DNA of 64,000 nucleotides from Bromus sterilis. Taxonomy: Eukaryota > Streptophyta > Magnoliopsida > Poales > Poaceae. The stretch covers positions 4,960,001 through 5,024,000 of the forward strand of contig OX465599.1 of NCBI GenBank assembly GCA_950022295.1, written 5' to 3'. Both the position numbers and the translations under genes were made by a program. The notes beneath the pieces are model-generated. The model did not search any database. It worked only from the letters and a program-made list of their open reading frames with translations, and was not told where the DNA came from. Of this stretch, positions 11,801 to 23,800 are shown in pieces (within the stretch, counting starts at the first letter, position 1; the number at the start of each line of letters is the position of its first letter).

Positions 11801-14800
11801 CTCTTTTTATTTCTTTTTCTCTTTTTTCTCTTTTTTTGTATTTTTTTTGGCCTCAATGGCTCTTTCTATTTAACTCTCATTTGTCCTCTTTGGGATCTTT
11901 TATTGTGTCCACTTTGGGATCTTTTCCTCACTTAAGAGCAACACTCTATTTTACAAGAAGGTAAAGGAGATCTTTCACACTTTACAAGGTACTCAAAATC
12001 ATAAAGAAGATGTAAGTAACATGATGTATGTAATGTATGTCGCTGCCAGTGTAGCAGGAACATGTATGACATGAAGATCAAGTCATGAAGAGGTGGATGT
12101 TGCATGGCAATATATCTCGGAAAGACTATGAAAATGCCTTGATAGGTAGGTATGGTGGCTGTTTTGAGGAAAGATATAAGGAGGCTTATGATGACAGAAC
12201 GTATCATGCCAAGGATTTGGATGTACCGGTGAAGGTGGACACCAACTCTCGGAATGAGAAGAAGGCAATGCACGGCACGTGAGAGGTTAGCAAAATATGG
12301 GAAGGTGGAAGTGTCAAAATTCAATACTTACATTAGTCCGAAGAACTCATGCACTTATTATCGGTAACTCTCAATCTAATAAGGAGGTTCACAAAGAGAC
12401 AAGTACCCCGAGGAGGAGTGTATGGGGGTTTGGTTATCCTTGCGCATCCTCGACTCATGGTACATGAGTGTACTCTAATATCCGATCCCTCAAAAGATTA
12501 GTGATCCATCTAGTAGCTAGAGTTCTCAACTAGTTTTGTAGGTTTTGAAAATACACACGGATTGCCCAAAATACGACACCTATCACTAATAGGCTAGAGC
12601 ACTTGACACCAAAAGTTCAAACATTACTCACAACAATACCTCAAAACTATTGCAAGCTACTGCTAGAATTAAATAGCAACCTCAATTACCTACTTTCAAG
12701 ACAAGACACAACTCAGTGCAACAACCAACTCTCTTTAACAAGATAAACATGAAAACTAAAAAGAGTTCCAGCAAAAAACTAAACAAAAGCCAAGGCTCTT
12801 GCTAAAGACAAACTAAGACTAAAACTAAACATGGCAGTAGCTATGAAAAGATAAAGAACACACAACAGCAAAAAGATAAGCAGGAAAAATCCTATGATGT
12901 GTTCTAAATTTGAAAGTGGAGCGTGTTTCTCCCACACAAAGTAAGACGTGATCTAACTTTCTATGAACAGCAAGCAAAGCTAAATAAAAACTAAAAATAA
13001 AACCTAAGAGCGAGACGCTCCAAGCATAGCACATAACGCATGAAGTGATAAAAATATAGTGAGACGAAGGACGAACTGATGATTTTTGATGGAGAAGGGG
13101 ATGCACGGGGGCATCCCCAAGCTTAGACGCTTGAGTCTCCTTGAATATTTATTGGGGATGCATGGGGGCATCCCCAAGCTTGAGTGCTTGACACTCCTGG
13201 ATCTTCTTTCATCATCTTCCATCGCACACTTGAAAACTCCCTTCATACATAACTCATCATAAGCTGATTAGAGAGGTTAGTACCCTTAATAAAATATTTT
13301 TTCCCCACTGGACATAAAGATATTCTTGAAGAGCTACTGTTTCTAAAGAGTTCCAAAAAAATTTGCAAAGAAAAAGCAAGCTTAAGGTTTGCAAAAGTAA
13401 GGAGAGACAAAACGTGGCAGAATCTGTGAAAAACAGAACAACAGGTAGTAAAGAATTTTTTAGGGATACTTCTGCAACTCAAATCAAAAAACTCAGAACA
13501 TACGGAAGTTTCGTAATTGTATAGAGCATACTGTGTAAAAATTTAAGCTCAAAAAGATGAACTGGAATTTTTCTGGATTTTTTCTGGTCACGAGGACAAA
13601 ATCTGTTTTCTGGACAGCATGTCACAACTTTTACTTCCCTTGCCGTAAGAGGCTATAACTTGGTACAAAGTTGAAAAATAAAGATACAATAATGTTGCTA
13701 CAGTAGTAAAAAACATCAAGACACAACAAAAGCAAAAATAAAAACCTAAATTCATTGCGGGCTGCCTCCCGAAAGCGCTTTCTTTTATGCCTTTAAGCTA
13801 GGCATGATGCAAAAGAAGAATCAAGTTTTATCAAGAGAAAGAGAATAACTAGCCCATGTAACGGACTCAAAAGGTAACTTGATTTTATTTCTAGGGAAGT
13901 GTTCCATCCCCTTTTTGAATGGGAATTGGAATTTTATATTCCCCTCTTTCATGTCAATAACCGCACCAACGGTGCGAAGAAAAGGACGTCCCAAAATAAT
14001 TGGACACAAAGGTTCACACTCTATATCCATAACAATAAAATCAACGGGAACATAGTTGTCATTGACAAAGATAAGAACATCGTCGATCTTCCCCAAAGGT
14101 TTCTTTACGGAAGGATCAACAAGACGAACACCAAAAGAACAAGGCTCAAAAGGCTTCAATTCAAACATATCAAATATTCTTTTGGGCATAACGGAGGTAC
14201 TAGCTCCAACATCACATAAAGCATAGCAAGAGAAGTTATTTAATTTAATTTTGATCATAGGGTCCCAACCATCATCTAGCTTCCTAGGTATGGAGGCTTC
14301 TACTCTAATCTTCTCCTCCCTAGCTTTGATGAGAGCATTTGTGATATGCTCCGTGAAGGCAAGATTAAGTGTGCAAGTGTGGGGGTCTCTAGAAATTTTG
14401 TGTAGCAAGCTAATAACTTCTGAGAGGGTGCAACTATCAAAATCAATATCACTACTATCAATGGTGGTAGTAGTGTCATCTAGGCTCACTTGTTTGAAAC
14501 CCTCTATGTTCATAGGAGTTTCTTTGTCTATAGTTGAGGTATTAGCATCAACATTAATAGGTCCAACGGGACTAGGAGTGCATTGGGTGCTAATAGTTTG
14601 GGTGTCCTCAACAATTTGGATAGTGGCAACTGTGTGGTGTGTAGGAAGGCTCTTAATTCTATCCTCTTCCATAGGGATAACTTCCGGTTTGGCTGCCATT
14701 TGATTTATCAAAGTAGATTGGGTGTGGGACATATCCGAAACATGGGTTTCGGTGGCGGTAAGTCTAGCCTGGAGATTAGAAATCTCACTGTTCAGGCTAT

Positions 14801-17800
14801 CAAGCTGTTCACTAATGTTTTGCAGAATGGCAGTATGCTCACCTATTTGCTTAGAGAAGGCTTTGTTTTGTTCAAACTGGGTGTGCATATAGTTCTTAGT
14901 AGCTTTCTCTATTTCTACCAATTTCTCATAGCTAGGTAGGTCTCTTTTCGTATAAGCAGGATTATAGGACTTGTTGCTAGGGTAGGTGTTGTTGTTCCCA
15001 TAGTTGGATGGAAACGGTCTAGGATTGCTAGCAAAATTTCCCCTATAAGCATTGTTGTTGAAGTTGTTTATAGCAATAAAGTTCACATCTACTTGTTCTT
15101 GGGCAACCAAAGAATTTAAAGGGACATCATGAGGATCAATAGAGGGTTGCTTGGTAAGTAGAGACATAATTAAGTCAACTTTTTCATTGAGGGAGGTAAT
15201 TTCCTCGACAGAGTTTACCTTCCTACCTGTTGGAGCGCGTTCGGTGTGCCATTGGGAATAATTGGTCATCATTTCATCGAGAAGCTTTGTGGCAGCACCA
15301 AGTGTAGTTGACATAAATGTTCCTCCCGCGGCCGAATCTAACAGGTTCCGCGAGGTAAAGTTCAAGCCCGCATAAAAAGTCTGGATAACCATCCAGGTAG
15401 TCAAACCATGTGTAGGGCATTTCTTAACAAGAGATTTCATCCGTTCCCAAGCTTGGGCAACGTGTTCATTATCCAATTGCTTAAAATTCATAGTATTACT
15501 CCTCAATTGGATAATCTTTGCAGGTGGGTAGTACTTCCCTATAAAAGCATCTTTGCACTTATCCCAAGAATCTATGCTATTCCTAGGCAAAGATTGAAAC
15601 CAGATTTTAGCATCTCCCCTTAAAGAGAAAGGAAAGAGCTTAACAACATCACCTTCTACTTCTTTATACTTTTGCATATCACATAATTCAACAAAATTAT
15701 TCAAGTGTAAAGCAGCATCATCTCCAGCACCAGAGAATTGATCTTTGATAACAAGGTTTAGCAAAGCAGGTTTAATTTCATAAGAGGTAGCTGAAGTGGC
15801 AGGTGTGGAAATGGGAGTGTAGATAAAGTCTTGGTTGTTGTGACTAGTGAAGTCACACAACTTGGTGTTTTCAGTGGAACCCATAGTAACAGCAAGTGTG
15901 GCAGATTTTTTTTGTAGTTTTTGATAAAAGACACAAAGATAAAAACTGAAAGATAAACTAACAAGACTAAAAAACAAAGGTAAAGGGTAGTGTGCAACTC
16001 CCCTATCTTAGCACTCGGAGTCCCCGGCAACGGCGCCAGAAATTCGCTTGATGGCTTCTCGCCCTTCGTTGGTTACCCCAAGTGGAAGGTTGAGATGTAG
16101 CGCAGCAGCAAGTTTCCCTCGGTGAAGATACCAAGGTTTGTCTCCAGTAGGACTCCAGATATGATAAGTAGGTGTCAGCGACGCAACTGACGTGGACCTG
16201 CACACAGACACAGATAACTTTGTTCCCAACGAAGTTCAGAGAGGTTGTCAATCTCTCCGGTCTTGTTGTTCACAAAGGGTAAAAACACAAGGGATAATGA
16301 TAGCAATTTGAAAGTAAAAAGCAGAAAAGTAAATAAAGTGTGGAAACAGTGATAAGGTTATGGACCGGGATACATGATGTTCACTAGTGATGTCTCTCTC
16401 CCAAAAGACGATAAAACTGCTATGTGAGGTAAACAAATTACAGAAGGGCAATTGACAGGATTATGAACGCACCGCAATGCTAACTATGCTACAAAAGAAA
16501 GGAAGAGGTTCAAAAGCACGGGCAGTACGCCAAAATAAGTAGACCGTAATCCAACTGCATCTACTACTAATCATCCACCTTGAGATATCTATCCAGAACA
16601 TCTCGCTGGTATTAAGTTGCGAGCCCCACCCAAAGTGTAAACCCAAAGCAACAGACAACTGCATTAAAAAGAACTTTGCGTAAAGTAAACAATCCTTGTA
16701 ACCGCGGTTACAAGCACCGTTGTTTTCCCCCTTGTGGCAACAACACATCCCCTAGACTCATGTTTCTGTCACTCAAGCGTGTCATCGGGGGGCATGAACC
16801 CACAATCGAGCACAGCGTTCCCTCTTGGAGTCACTACTTACTACTTGGCCAAAGCAATAAACAACAACGGAGAACATGCAAGAATTACTTAGGAAAAAAA
16901 TATAAGAGATAAAAACCAAATATATTACTCTATCACAATCTGAACATAATCTCATAATCCATCAGATCCCATCAAACTCAGCATAGCAGCAGCAGAAATA
17001 TTACAAAGGTGCCTCGATCATGTAGGGCAGCTCACGAGGTCTAAACAATGAAGATCAAAGAGGGGAGGAGAACATCACATAGCTACTGATCACGGAACCA
17101 TGATCCAAGGAAAACTACTCACGAGACATCCGGGGAGCATCCATGGTGGAGGGGAGACTCCCGGAGGTCAATCCTCCCTCCGGCAGGGTGCCGGGAAGAT
17201 GTCTTCTGGTGCTCCCGATCTCAGAAGCGCGGCGGCGGCGGAAAAGAGGCGAGTTTGCGAAATAGGGTTCCTCTTTTGGAGTTTCCCCGTGACGGAGAAT
17301 AAATAGGCGAAGGGGGGAAGCCAGAGGTGGACCAGGGGCCCCAGGCGCCCCCCTGGCGCGGCCAGGGGTGGGGCCGCGCCGGGTGGCCGCCTGGGCCCCC
17401 CTGGCTCCCCTCTGGCCCCACTCGGGCTCTCCGCGAAGCTTCCTTCACGCTGATTTTTATCTGAATTTTCCCGAATTTTTCTGGCACTTTTTATATGGGG
17501 GAAAACTGAAATAGAAAAACAACAGAAAATAGGAACTGGCACTGGGGTGCACTGAGTTAATAGGTTAGTCCCAATATGATCAAAAGTGTATGAAAGTGTA
17601 TCTAGATCATAGCAATATCAGACAAAACATGCATGGAGCAAGCAGAAATTATAGATACGTTTTGGACGTATCACTTGGCGCCGGGCTGGTGGGGGAGGCG
17701 GCGCAGTGGCGGCGGATGGTTGATACGCGAGAGAGGATTGCTTCTCGCCCTTCGTTGGTTGCCCCTAGTGGAAGGTAAGATGCAGCGTAGCAACAAGTTT

Positions 17801-20800
17801 CCCTCGGTGAAGATAACGATGTTGAGTATCGACCAGTAGGAATCCGGCGATGATAAGTAGGTGTCAGAGGCGAACCTGACGCGGACCTGCACACAACACA
17901 ATTAACTTTGCTCCCAATGAAGTTCAGAGAGGTTGTAAATCTCTCTGGTCTTGTTGTTTACAAAGGATCAAAATAACAAGATAATGATAATGATATCAAC
18001 TGAAAGTAAACAGAAAGAAAGTAAACGAGCGTGTAAACAGTGATGAGAATATGGACCGGGGTCCCGTGATGTTCACTAGTGATGTCTCTCTCCCAAAATA
18101 CGATAAGACTGCTATGCGAGATAAACAAATTACATAAGGGAAATTGACAGGATTATAAACGCATCGCAATGCTAACTATTCTACAAAATAAAGGAAGAGG
18201 CTCAAAAGCATGGGCAGTACGCCAAAATAAGTAGACCGAAATCCATCTGCATCTACTACTAATCATCCACCTTGAGATATCTATTCAGAACATCTCGCTG
18301 GTATTAAGTTGTGAGCCCCACCCAAAGTGTAAAACCCAAATCAATAGACAACTGCATTAAAAAGAACTTTACATAAAGTAAACAATCCTTGTAACCGCGG
18401 TTACAAGCACCGTTGTTTTCCTCCTTGTGGCCACAACATCCCCTAGACTCATGTTTCTGTCACTCAAGCGTGTCATCAGGGGGCATGTACCCACAATCGA
18501 GCATAATGTTCCCTCTTGGAGTTACTACCTACCACTTGGCCAAAGCAATAAATAGCAACGAAGAACATGCAAGAATTACTTCGGAACAAAAATACAAAAG
18601 ATAAGAACCAATTGTATTAATCTATCACAATCTGAACATAATCTCATAATCCATCAGATCCCATCAAACTCGGCATAGCAAAAGAAGAAAGAATTACATA
18701 TGTGCCTCGATCATGTAGGGCAGCTCACGAGGTCTAATCCATGAAGAACAAAGAGGGGAGGAGAACATCACATAGCTACTGATCACGGACCCATGGACCA
18801 AGGTAGACTACTCACGGCACATCCGGGAAGCGTCCATGGTGGAGGAGAAGCTCCCGGAGGTCGATCCTCCCTCCGGCAGGGTGCCGGGAGGGGTCCTGAC
18901 GGTGCTCCCGATCTTGGAAGCGCGACGGCGGCGGAACAGAGGAGAATTAGCGAAATAGGGTTCTGACTTCAGAGTTTCCCCGTGACGGAGAATAAATACG
19001 CGAAGGGGGGCAGCCGGGGGGCCACCAGGGGCCCAGGCGCCCCCCCTGGCGCGGCCAGGCCCCTGGCCGCGCTAGGTGGCTGCTTGGGTGCCTGTTGGTG
19101 GCCCCCTGGCCCTCCTTCGGACTTCTGGAGTCTTCCGACACGCTGATTTTTTTATCTGGTTTTTTTCCGGATTTTTGGAGCATTTTTTATATGGGGAAAA
19201 AATGAAATAGAAAAACAGCAGAAAACACAAACTGGCACTGGGGTGCACTGATTCAGTAGGTTAGTCCAAATATGATCAAAAGTGTATCTAGATCATAGCA
19301 ATATCACAAAAAACATGCATGGAGCGAGCAGAACTTATCGATACGTTTGAGACGTTTCAATGGTGGGGCGTGCTAGCCCTGTCCTCATCTTGGACGGCTG
19401 CAGATGGCGGGCGGCGCGATGAACCTTCCTGAGGGCTTTCTTTGATGGTGGTGGAGACAGGTTGGACGACCCTCTCCGGCGGACGGGTGGCAGCCGATGG
19501 CTTCGCGTCGACCTCGACCAACGGAGTTGGCTGGGAAGGAAAAGAAAGGAGGTACGTTGGTGGTAGACCGCCCATTGTCGGCACGGAGGGTGCCGGTAGG
19601 GTCCGCGCGCCGCCCATCACCGACACAAGGGGTGCCAATAAGGGGTGGCGGTGCCTGGCACCTTTGTATCTTGCCTGATGTGGGTGTAGAGTGTGGTGGC
19701 GTGTGTTTGTATCGATGTGTTTGTGGATTATGGCTTTATCTATACAGCGGGGTGAAAGCCTTTTTCGGTTCTCCTTGTATGTTTGCCGACGATCCCAACC
19801 AACTTTTTTTTCTTCCTTTGTTCTTCATGAGCAGCCACACACCATCGAATCCCACACCTCTTTCTTCCTTTGCTTATTCCTTGGCTGGTTGTTGGTATTA
19901 TTTTGCATAGATATTTAAATTGGTGTTGTGTGATGGAAAAGAGCGGTATGGGACTATTAAATTCGCTGCCAAGTCCTCTCTCTACTCGATCCTCCAGGTT
20001 TTTTTCTGCTCGATCTACCATGTAGGTTTTTTTGAACCGAATTAGCAGGAGCCTCTGTTTTGCATTAAGACTGAGAAAGGGGATTACAACTCAGGGTACA
20101 ATAGTCTGCAACAAGGCAAACCTTGCCGACAACCCACAACCCACCCAGGAACAACTACATTAGTTCCTCATAGCCTGTAGGAAACAACTCATATCAGCTC
20201 TAATACTACTGGTGACAGTCCTGGCTGTCTGGGACTGATTCTCGAACATTCCTTTCCTTCCATATGTTCCAGACCGCGTACATAGGTAGGTGAGGTACAA
20301 GCTCACTCACCACCTCTATTATTAAAAAAGAGTAAAATTCATCAACCATCATTTAACTTGTTCGATGCGTGCTAAAAAGTCACTGAATTCAGAAATTGTA
20401 CTGTTTTGGTTGATAAACTTGTTCCGTGTGCGCAGATACGGTCACCGCAGACGTTTTCTTTTGTATTTTGCTTGTGTGGCGCCGTTTGGCTCATCGTACA
20501 TCGCCACGTCACCGTTCGAGGGACCGCAGAACACAAATGTGACGACTGGAGGGGGCTTTCTGAAAAATTCTGAGACTGGACAAAATTCCCAAATTCCTTC
20601 GCATACCTAAATCCCCAATTTCTCCTCTGTTCTTCTTGCTTTGCTCTCGTCGCTTCTCATCTGCTCTCATCGCTTCTCTGGTGCTCTCGTCGCTTCTTGC
20701 TTTGGTCGCCCCCTCCCCTCCCGCCATCCTCTGATGTGCTGAGTGGCTCCCGTTCATGTCAGGCGTCGGTTGCTCGTTCATCGTCAACTCCAGGGGGGCG

Positions 20801-23800
20801 GCTCCCGTTGATCGATTTCCCATGGAATCGTGGTGGGCTTCGAGCTGTTGGGGAAGGAATTGGTTCGTGGGGGTTGCTGCGGTTTGCTGGAGAGGTGGGA
20901 GGTTGGCTTGAGCGCCGTTTCTTGCGGGCGTTCTGCGTCCGGGCGTTTGCCGCCGTTGCTGGCCGGCGCAGCCGGGAGCCCTTTTCTGCTTGGAACAATT
21001 TTAGTCTCTGCCTCCTGTTGAAGGATGTTCGAATTCCCAACTCATGATGGAAGAATGCACAAGGTAAGATCTAGTTCTCGTACTGACTTCGCCGTAGCAT
21101 TATCATCTGGTACTCTCTGTTCTTATGTTTTCTCCTGTACTGTGAAGGTTAAATGCGATTTTTGGCACTGGGAGCAGGATTATGAGGCATATCTCATTAA
21201 GCATGGCTGTTGAAGGTCACCATGTTGATGTAGAGGAGATGGACATGGCTGTTCCAGAGGAGGTCACCATGTTGAAGAAGAAGAATAAAAATCAAGAGGA
21301 GGAGGAAGCACGGAAGGAGATGGACATGGCTTCTGAAATGTGTTATTTTTCTGCAGTTTGTGATGGCTGTTGTTGGTGTAGTTCTAATTTTTAGAATTTA
21401 ATTATGAGTTGATGGTTTCAGTTAGTAGCAGGAAATGGCATTTTGAGGTTTGTGTGTTTGTCAAAGGCAATGTAATGTTCATGAGTACAAGGAATTTGAT
21501 ATCTATATTATGAATATATTTGTTAGTTCACCCTTCACATGATGAGTTCAACTGATCATTATATGTCGATGAAAAGAGAGATGTGGAGATCTGAATATCT
21601 GGTCATTACAACTAGCCCATTGCTACAAAAAGCAGTAATATCTGGAGATTTAATGCAGTAAAAAAACAATTTTTTTGTCCTACTAACAGAGAGAAAATAA
21701 CAGAATTTACTGGACATCTCCCAACCTAGGCTTTTGTCAAGGCTTGTCGACAAACCTCGATAAAAGATTACCAATCTTTAATGAATTTAAACATAAATTA
21801 AATAGATGGACAGAAGATCAACTTCAATTATCCTCAACTATCATCAAGTATGATCATCATCAAAAAACATAATTAATAGTGTGTTTTGCTAAGAAAGATA
21901 AAAAGTCTGAACATGTAAGCAAACAATGTTCAATCCCTGAAGATGTCAAACATTGAACTAGCTCCATGACTTGTACTCTGTCCAGCAGTTGCCTTTGCTG
22001 CTGCTTGACTTGCCTTCTTGTTTTGTTGCTCCATTCTTTTTTTTCCAGCTTCAACTGCCTTTGTTGTTGCTTGAGCTAGCTTCTTCTCCTCCTGGGCCTT
22101 CCTTTTCTCCTCAGCCACTTGTGCCTTTCGTTGTCGTGTTTCAAGTTTCTTTTGTCCCGCGACTTGTTTCTTTCGCTGAACTTTCTCTGCAGCTATAGCC
22201 TTCTTCTCTTGTGCTTTCTTCTCTGCCTCTTGTAGCTTCTTCAGGATTTCTGCTTCTTTCTTCTCTTCAAATTGCCTCAATTTCTCTTGTTTCATTTGCT
22301 TTGCTTTATGGGTAATACCGATTCCCACAGATGGAGTAGAGCCAGCAGCTTCTTTTGCAGTAGCAATGAAAGTAGAGTCAGGTAACGGCCCTGGGTGAGT
22401 TCTTGGTTGAGTAGGAGGCGGGAGCTGAAACAAATGGTAGTCATGGAATTAGTTGAGTACACAACAACAAACAATACTATAAGAACAATTTATTTCATGG
22501 TTTTACATTGTAAACTTACATTGTCCATCATCTGTTTCAACATGGTTTCCTCCAAGTTTGTATATGTGGCTCTCTCATTATTTCCTTGAAACGTATAATC
22601 CTGACTACCATGACTGGTATGATTCTGAATTTTTTTGCAGTTAGTGCACATAAAAACCTACATAATTGTAAGGAATAGACAAGCTCACATTACATAAGCT
22701 TACCTGAGTAATCACGGGCTCTGTCTCCTCATCTGACTTAGCGACTACTGTTCTGGCCCTCTTCTTGGGTTGCTTCTTTGGTGGCATTCCTTCTTTGTAA
22801 GATCTGCATCCACCTTTGTTGTGCCCTGGAAGACCACAATGGCTGCAATGAATAATGACCCCATGCTTCGACAGTTTGACCCCTCCTCTCTTGCTTGGTT
22901 TCTCTTCAGGTTGTTTTCTTCTGTTTTTCTTCTTCCTCCCAACTTTCTTTTCATATTTTGGAGGGTCAATATGTGGGGAATTGATAATCTGGTTCCACTC
23001 AGTCATGTCTCTAAGTGGCATTAACAAGTGAGCATAAGCCCTGTTGTAACTCTCAACTGAGTAGCAAGAATGAACAAAATCCACTGGATTAAGTCTTGCT
23101 TCTCTCATACATGCAATTGCATGATGGCATGGAATGCCAGTCAAATTCCACCTTTGACAGCTGCATGCCCAGTTCTGCAACTCAACAATGTAGTCCTTGC
23201 CCATGCTAGCAACAGAGTAGACACCATCTCCTGCTTCTAATGGATAACAGTTTTTGGATAGTTCTATGTAGTTGTCCAGCTTCTTTTGAATTTTGGGACA
23301 TATGGGTCCTGCAAACAACACTGCTTCATCTCTTTTGTTGCACATCCTTGTTGTGAGCTGGTTGAAAATTCTCTTAATCATTGCTAGAATTGGAAGTTCC
23401 CTTGCCTCAAGAATATACCTACATATTCGCATGATAATGTTTCAGAATTAAAGTTTGTAAAGTACACAACAAAAGGTTTACTCAAGGTTTACTCAGTCTT
23501 ACTTGTTGAAAACCTCAGAAATGTTGTTGAGTAGTAAATCACATTTGGGCCAGTCACTTTGAAAAGCTTTGACCCACTGGTTTGGGGGTAATTCTTCCAG
23601 CCATTTGTATGCATCAATGTTAATGATCTTCATTTCCTCCATTGCCTCATCAAACCTATCAGTGGTTGTGGATCTTGCTATTTTCCAGAGCTGATTTTTG
23701 AGAACTTCACCTCTGAATTCTTTGTTAAAGTTCTGCCATAGATGTCTCACACAGAATCTATGTTCCGAGAAAGGGAAAAACTGTTGTACAGCTTTTATTA

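Larger units (their letters stand above)
9400..17673 (-). mobile_element. complete non-autonomous Athila-like Gypsy retrotransposon
   Basis: LTRs at 9400-10986 and 16049-17673 in minus orientation (TGATACGTCC...CATCA), with the target duplication CTTGG on both sides (9395-9399 and 17674-17678). The primer-binding site (16021-16038) is complementary to plant tRNA-Asp, as in the Athila clade. The 5.06-kb interior has a single long gag/protease-like ORF (13821-15884) and then about 2.8 kb without RT, RNase H or integrase, so it must have moved in trans. The purine stretch next to the 3' LTR reads AGCTTAGGGGTGT on the minus strand. A Triticeae Sabrina/WHAM-type group is likely, but the family name needs a TREP comparison. 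Confidence 0.9.
7304..19768 (+). mobile_element. short non-autonomous LINE-like element, split by three LTR insertions
   Basis: After removing the three LTR-element insertions, about 0.9 kb remains (7304-7702, 9370-9399, 17679-17720, 19365-19768). It is GC-rich at the left and ends on the right with GGCTTTATCTATACAGCGGGGTGAAAGCC. A 15-bp duplication TTCTCCTTGTATGTT flanks it exactly (7289-7303 and 19769-19783). A long, variable target duplication with no inverted or direct terminal repeats indicates target-primed reverse transcription. The same 3' terminus occurs on the minus strand at 53943 and near 30747. No ORF1 or ORF2 is present. Confidence 0.7.

Noticed and set aside
21930..22433. Lys/Glu/Gln-rich 160-codon frame as a separate gene
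   Set aside because: It joins in phase to the preceding MULE transposase exons through GT-AG borders and is best read as their C-terminal coiled coil.
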